Positions 60,715 to 64,000 of a stretch of 64,000 nt of DNA are shown in pieces. The stretch is taken from NCBI GenBank assembly GCA_964448085.1, contig CAYUUX010000001.1, positions 1-64,000 of the forward strand, written 5' to 3'. The stretch is from CAIJMI01 sp964448085. Lineage in GTDB: Bacteria; Patescibacteriota; Microgenomatia; UBA10105; UBA927. The notes under the pieces were generated by a model that did not search any database, was not told the origin of the DNA, and saw only the letters and a program-made list of their open reading frames with translations. The position numbers were made by a program, and so were the translations under genes. Within the stretch, counting starts at the first letter, position 1, and every line of letters starts with the position of its first letter.

Positions 60715-61765
60715 ATTTTGTGAGCACCTTCGTGTATTGTTTTACAGAGACGATATCTATCCATTCCCTGTCTGTATGAATATCACCCCCTTTTGGTTTA
60801 CTGACGATTGCGGGTATTCCAACCGCAGAAAAAAACCGCGCGTCCGACGCTCCGTATTCGGATGTGTATATTCGACTTACCCGAGCAATACTGCGCACCT
60901 CTTGTTCCCATAGGCGTACATACGAATTATTTCTGTCCGTTTTATATATGCTCGCATTTGACAAAATGGTAACGTTGGATACTCCAAATACCTGTTCCAC
61001 ACGTTTTTTGATGTCTTCCGGAACAATCCCAGGGGGGTAGCGAAAATCCAAACGAGCAATTGCGCTGGATGCTACCTGGTTTGTCTGTAGTCCCCCTTGA
61101 ATCACGCCAATGGTCAAGGTTGTGTTCCATGTCTCCTTTGTGGATTCTGGATAATACTCACGAAGACGCAACAATTTTCTAAGGAGAATGTCGTTTGCAC
61201 TAATCCCATCCCATGGTCGAGAACCATGACACGATTTCCCCCGTACGCAAACCTCCACATGCAGCGCACCTTTCGCTTGTTCAACAATTTTCCAATTATC
61301 GCCACCGTCGGGACACACGATAATTTTTGCACGATAACCAACGGTATTTACCAAATACCCAACCCCGTTTTTTCCTCCAATTTCTTCATCGCCGGTCAGC
61401 ATGATAGCAACAGAGGGCAATTTTTTATTTTTCTTCCACAGCGTCCGTAACGATTCGTTAAAAACGGGAATTGCGTATTTCATATCAGATACGCCCCTCC
61501 CCAACCAACGACCCCTCTTTGTTTTCAAGGTAAATAGTTGTTGGCATCCTGGTACGACATCGATGTGTGCGCTCAGGATTATGTCGCTTACAACACCGGG
61601 CTCTGTTGACCAAACAACCGAACGCACATCGTTGTGCATATACTTTCGCACTTTAAACGGATACCAAGACAACACCTTCGCTATAAAGCCATAACATGCA
61701 ACTATAGCTTTGTCGTTTCCCTGTATTGTTGTATAACCGATAAGTTTTTTTAGTGCTTCTTCCAT
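60683..61765 (-). CDS. M20-family amidohydrolase (ArgE/DapE type)
   Basis: 360 residues from ATG 61765 behind GGAGG. Metal ligands of M20: H in LSAHIDVVPG, D in GRGVSDMKYA, E-E in GDEEIGG, D in CPDGG, and H in DIHTDREW. The dimerisation domain is at ~175-270. It removes acyl groups from amino acids or splits dipeptides. Being in one operon with a NAAAR-like racemase it may act as N-acyl-L-amino-acid deacylase; the start overlaps that gene by 16 bases. Confidence 0.88.
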   Translation of the reverse strand: MEEALKKLIGYTTIQGNDKAIVACYGFIAKVLSWYPFKVRKYMHNDVRSVVWSTEPGVVSDIILSAHIDVVPGCQQLFTLKTKRGRWLGRGVSDMKYAIPVFNESLRTLWKKNKKLPSVAIMLTGDEEIGGKNGVGYLVNTVGYRAKIIVCPDGGDNWKIVEQAKGALHVEVCVRGKSCHGSRPWDGISANDILLRKLLRLREYYPESTKETWNTTLTIGVIQGGLQTNQVASSAIARLDFRYPPGIVPEDIKKRVEQVFGVSNVTILSNASIYKTDRNNSYVRLWEQEVRSIARVSRIYTSEYGASDARFFSAVGIPAIVSKPKGGDIHTDREWIDIVSVKQYTKVLTKFMDRVSDVPS

Positions 61766-62868
61766 ATTGGTACCTCCAATTGCTTCACGGTACATTTTTT
61801 GATAAATTCCTCGTCCACTTCGTATCCCAGCCCCGGAATTTCGGATACTCGCGCCTCTCCCTCAACGAGTTTAATCCCATTTGCAACGACATCTTTATCG
61901 AAATAGACCTCTGACGGAGACATATCAGCAGGCAAAGAAAACTCTGAAAGTGAGGCGGCTGCCATGTTGTATGCTTTCCCGATTCCGCTTTCGATCATTC
62001 CTCCGCACCACAACGGAATATGTGCTTTTTTTGCAAGTTCATTAATGTCCCGTGTTTCGAGCAAGCTCCCGATTCTTCCCGGCTTAATATTAATGATTCT
62101 ACATGCTCCAATCTCTATTGCCTGCCTCGCTTTCTCAAGACTCGTGATGCTTTCATCAAGGCATATCGGCGTAGCGATCTGTTTTTGCAGCTTCGCATGA
62201 TCGATGATGTCATCAAATCCCAATGGTTGCTCAATCATCAAAAGATGATATGCATCCAACTTCTGCAATACCTTCAGATCTTTGAGCGTATATGATGAGT
62301 TCGCATCAACCATAAGGACAATATCCGGAAACGCACTTCGTATTCCGTCCACCAGCTCTATGTCCCAACCGGGTTTTATTTTTACTTTTATCCGCTTATA
62401 TCCTTCTTCCAATCGTTTTTCCACGACTTCAAGGGTACGTTCCAAATTCGGCTGGATTCCAATACTATCGCCAACTTCAATTTTTTTCCGCGTTCCACCC
62501 AGAAGCGTTGCCAAAGATATATGCTTTTCTTGCGAATCTATGGACCAAAGCGCGCATTCGACGCCGAATTTCGCGATTTTATGCTCGCGAATATATGCGG
62601 TTTTCGCAACATAGTCTGTAACGCTCGTTTCTTCGCTTCGCAACGCCGGGAGCAAAAAATCCCGCATGACGTGCCAGCATGTTTCAATCGTTTCCGATAG
62701 ATACACCGGTGCTGTGAGTGCTGCCGATTCACCGTATCCGATGATATGATCGCTTGTTGTTAATTTAACAAGCACGGTATCGCGCGACGGTATTGTACCG
62801 AAGCCTGTTACAAACGGTTCTTTCATCGGTATGTGTATGTGTAATAATTCTGCTTTTTCTATATTCAT
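61750..62868 (-). CDS. Enolase-superfamily racemase (NSAR/OSBS or dipeptide epimerase type)
   Basis: 372 residues from ATG 62868, with AAGGAGG before it. Active site complete: K-x-K in YKRIKVKIKPG, D in LMVDANSSY, E in LMIEQPLG, D in ICLDESI, and the opposite K in INIKPGRIG. The GDSIGIQPNLERTLEVVE and CGGMIESGIG stretches match the N-succinylamino-acid racemase/o-succinylbenzoate synthase group. No other menaquinone gene is near, so NSAR/NAAAR activity, or murein peptide epimerisation, is more likely than OSBS. Confidence 0.84.
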   Translation of the reverse strand: MNIEKAELLHIHIPMKEPFVTGFGTIPSRDTVLVKLTTSDHIIGYGESAALTAPVYLSETIETCWHVMRDFLLPALRSEETSVTDYVAKTAYIREHKIAKFGVECALWSIDSQEKHISLATLLGGTRKKIEVGDSIGIQPNLERTLEVVEKRLEEGYKRIKVKIKPGWDIELVDGIRSAFPDIVLMVDANSSYTLKDLKVLQKLDAYHLLMIEQPLGFDDIIDHAKLQKQIATPICLDESITSLEKARQAIEIGACRIINIKPGRIGSLLETRDINELAKKAHIPLWCGGMIESGIGKAYNMAAASLSEFSLPADMSPSEVYFDKDVVANGIKLVEGEARVSEIPGLGYEVDEEFIKKCTVKQLEVPIWKKH

Positions 62869-62876
62869 ATTCCTCC

Positions 62877-63146
62877 TTAAGAACCAGTCCATTCTGACGG
62901 ACGATACCAATCATTCGGATCATCTCCGCCAATCTGTCTTTTCCCTAATCCATGACACATGTCACACTCGCCCGTGTATTTATATAATCCGAAGCCGTGA
63001 CATACATTGCAGTCACTTTTACAGAGATAATTTCCGTTCATGTTCATACTATGAGGACACGGTACGTATTCATCATCAAAATACCCATATCCTTGACAGA
63101 CTTCGCACGTCTCCCAATGATAATTCTGATAATTCTCTTTACTCAT
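62877..63146 (-). CDS. DnaJ-type cysteine-rich zinc protein
   Basis: 89 residues with three CxxCxGxG-type knuckles: CEVCQGYGYF, CNVCHGFGLY, CDMCHGLGKR, and extra cysteines (CPH, LCKSDC). It resembles the zinc-binding region of DnaJ without the J-domain. It could be a small chaperone or RNA/protein binding zinc protein. AGGAG precedes the ATG at 63146. It is the first gene behind the structured RNA and terminator. Confidence 0.78.
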   Translation of the reverse strand: MSKENYQNYHWETCEVCQGYGYFDDEYVPCPHSMNMNGNYLCKSDCNVCHGFGLYKYTGECDMCHGLGKRQIGGDDPNDWYRPSEWTGS

Positions 63147-63178
63147 ATTGCTCCTTTTAAAAATGTGTTTTATACCAT

Positions 63179-63300
63179 AAAAAAGCCCTCCTTACGGAGG
63201 GTTTTCGTGAAGCTATGTATGGTTTTACTTAGGCACGCAAAAGTCCCCCCGTCTGAACGGGCATCATAAAGTATTTATGAAAGGACTTTTGCACCATATG
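63179..63300 (-). ncRNA. Predicted structured RNA with three-way junction and terminator
   Basis: Read on the minus strand, a start near 63300 is predicted from the promoter. A perfect 10-bp stem (63283-63292 with 63237-63246) encloses two hairpins: a 7-bp stem with 3-base loop (63264-63280) and a 5-bp stem with 4-base loop (63248-63261). About 35 bases later follow CCCTCC-GTAA-GGAGGG (63186-63201) and TTTTTT. Either a free small RNA of about 120 bases or a riboswitch-like attenuator of the Cys-rich/racemase/M20 operon, which begins 33 bases after the U-run. A run of six G in the junction could pair with the CCCTCC arm. I know no named class that fits. Confidence 0.62.
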
Positions 63301-63306
63301 AGAGAC

Positions 63307-63335
63307 ATAGTACAACGAAACGGAGTTCCAGTCAA
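63307..63335 (-). promoter_or_regulatory. Promoter of the structured RNA
   Basis: Minus strand TTGACT (63330-63335), 17 bases, TACTAT (63307-63312). Confidence 0.6.
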
Positions 63336-63368
63336 ATGATCGTTTTCAGATATTTTTCAGAAGATTCA

Positions 63369-63377
63369 TGGTATGAT
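63369..63377 (+). promoter_or_regulatory. Leaderless extended -10 of the cytochrome b5 gene
   Basis: TGG-TATGAT, eight bases before ATG 63386; an ATG two codons earlier (63380) is closer than a start site allows. Confidence 0.5.
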
Positions 63378-63385
63378 GCATGTAC

Positions 63386-63781
63386 ATGAAAAAAGAAATA
63401 TACCTTTCCGTTACCGTAGCTGTTGTTCTTATAGCGGGAGTGCTTCTTTTTACGAAACGATCTTCCATACCCTCACCTTCAACGTCTGTACCAGTTTCCC
63501 AGGAGCCGATAGGCACGCAAACAACGACAAAAGAAGTTTCCCAAATTACCACCGCTGCGGTTTCATCCCACAGCAGCGCTTCCAATTGCTGGATCATTCT
63601 CCAAAATAAAGCATATAACGTTACTACCTATCTCAGCCAACATCCGGGTGGAAGCGAGACCATAATCCCGTATTGCGGTAAAGACGCAACGACAGCATTT
63701 AATACAATCAAAGACGGACGTGGTCATTCACCAAAGGCAATGGAAAATGCGTCACAATATTATGTTGGAGACGTGCTATAG
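63386..63781 (+). CDS. Membrane-anchored cytochrome b5 domain protein
   Basis: 131 residues: anchor at about 5-22, Ser/Thr/Pro linker to about 60, and a cytochrome b5 fold (NCWIILQNKAYNVTTYLSQHPGGSETI). The first haem ligand is the His of HPGG, the second probably the His of GRGHSPKA. It should carry electrons on the outer face of the membrane. The next gene starts nine bases after with GGAG before it. Confidence 0.88.
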   Translation: MKKEIYLSVTVAVVLIAGVLLFTKRSSIPSPSTSVPVSQEPIGTQTTTKEVSQITTAAVSSHSSASNCWIILQNKAYNVTTYLSQHPGGSETIIPYCGKDATTAFNTIKDGRGHSPKAMENASQYYVGDVL

Positions 63782-63789
63782 GAGCATTC

Positions 63790-64000
63790 ATGAGAAACGC
63801 AGCTTTGTATCTTTGGTGCAAAAAAATTCATCGCATTTTTGTTGTGCTCATTTTTATTCTTGGCGTCATTATGTCCAGCTCAGGATATATGATGCATGAA
63901 AACGTATATTTCCTTCTTCCGGCATCTCAAATACGGACTCTCCATAATACATTCAGTACCCTTTTCGCTATCATCCTTGGTATCATGTCATTGACAGGAT
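63790..64000 (+). CDS. Multi-span membrane protein, cut by the right edge
   Basis: 70 codons are visible from ATG 63790 (GGAG five bases upstream). Two helices, each starting with a histidine: WCKKIHRIFVVLIFILGVIMSSSG and IRTLHNTFSTLFAIILGIMSLTG. Such IHR/LHN pairs with G are typical of haem-binding PepSY-associated or b561-like helices. With the cytochrome b5 gene it probably forms a small electron-transfer unit. Without the rest a family cannot be fixed. Confidence 0.6.
   Translation, partial: MRNAALYLWCKKIHRIFVVLIFILGVIMSSSGYMMHENVYFLLPASQIRTLHNTFSTLFAIILGIMSLTG

Noticed and set aside
61750..62868. MenC (o-succinylbenzoate synthase) as the firm name of the racemase
   Set aside because: Sequence alone does not separate OSBS from NSAR and dipeptide epimerases, and no menaquinone gene is nearby.
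63237..63292. Hammerhead ribozyme or another known class for the three-way junction
   Set aside because: The hammerhead core (CUGANGA, GAAA, cleavage triplet) is missing on both strands, and the junction bases do not fit purine or other named riboswitches that I can recall.

Overview
The window reads as chromosomal DNA of a bacterium with a streamlined genome, most probably a member of the Candidate Phyla Radiation (Patescibacteria). This is an inference from gene content and layout; no rRNA gene is present to confirm it. The signs are very dense packing with many ATGA stop/start overlaps, the block prfB-ftsE-ftsX-coiled-coil M23 protein, long runs of GT-C, YfhO and PTPS-related membrane proteins, short versions of TsaB and SufD, a membrane-anchored cytochrome b5 domain, and no lipopolysaccharide genes. 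TGA is used as a stop and a full release factor 2 is present, so the UGA=Gly code of Gracilibacteria is excluded. No gene-free stretch exceeds 300 bases.

Layout. 1-17437 (minus): a cell-surface glycan locus with a GT4 enzyme (cut by the left edge), five GT2 enzymes, a GT2-GtrA fusion, a Wzx-like flippase and six large GT-C-like or YfhO-type membrane proteins. 17468-22173 (minus): nucleotide-sugar genes (Rmd/Gmd-like, ugd, rmlD, rmlB, RmlC-like) that feed the locus. 22192-23399: a small membrane protein and a CAP-domain protein. 23448-30676 (minus): one tight operon with a small exported protein, prfB, an anchored protein, ftsE, ftsX, an M23 peptidase, a surface protein, vanZ-like, tsaE, tsaC and a half-length tsaB. 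30769-32883 (plus): ruvC-ruvA-ruvB with a terminator. 32931-36908: an exported thioredoxin-fold protein diverging from a MacAB-like exporter. 36912-44504 (minus): Nudix, secA, a SpeE-like protein, serS, rdgB, lysS and greA. 44684: tRNA-Glu(CUC). 44863-47940 (plus): an AT-rich HExxH protein, an Ig-like anchored protein and a class A beta-lactamase-fold hydrolase. 47944-50346 (minus): lon under a CIRCE-like operator. 50396-58033 (minus): Rrf2 regulator, sufC-sufB-sufD-sufS-sufU, ferredoxin, korA and korB. 58079-63146: PIG-L deacetylase, rRNA-type methyltransferase, DUF2177-like protein, CoA-binding protein, then M20 peptidase, an enolase-superfamily racemase and a Cys-rich zinc protein, preceded by a predicted structured RNA. 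63386-64000 (plus): cytochrome b5 and a membrane partner cut by the right edge.

How it works together. The left third builds and exports a rhamnose/uronate-type surface polymer. The middle covers cell division (FtsEX with a peptidoglycan hydrolase partner), translation fidelity (t6A, RF2, SerRS, LysRS), recombination and secretion. The SUF-KOR operon couples Fe-S cluster assembly to a 2-oxoacid:ferredoxin oxidoreductase that needs such clusters. At the head of many transcription units a -10 hexamer, often with an upstream TG, lies 6-9 bases before the ATG, so leaderless mRNAs appear common, while genes inside operons carry GGAGG-type ribosome sites or ATGA coupling.

Most notable: a circularly permuted M23 domain beside ftsEX, an unassigned three-way-junction RNA with its own promoter and terminator, a CIRCE-like element on the lon promoter, a perfect 29-base palindrome at the Rrf2-SUF-KOR operon, and two leaderless promoters overlapping in a 14-bp divergent gap.
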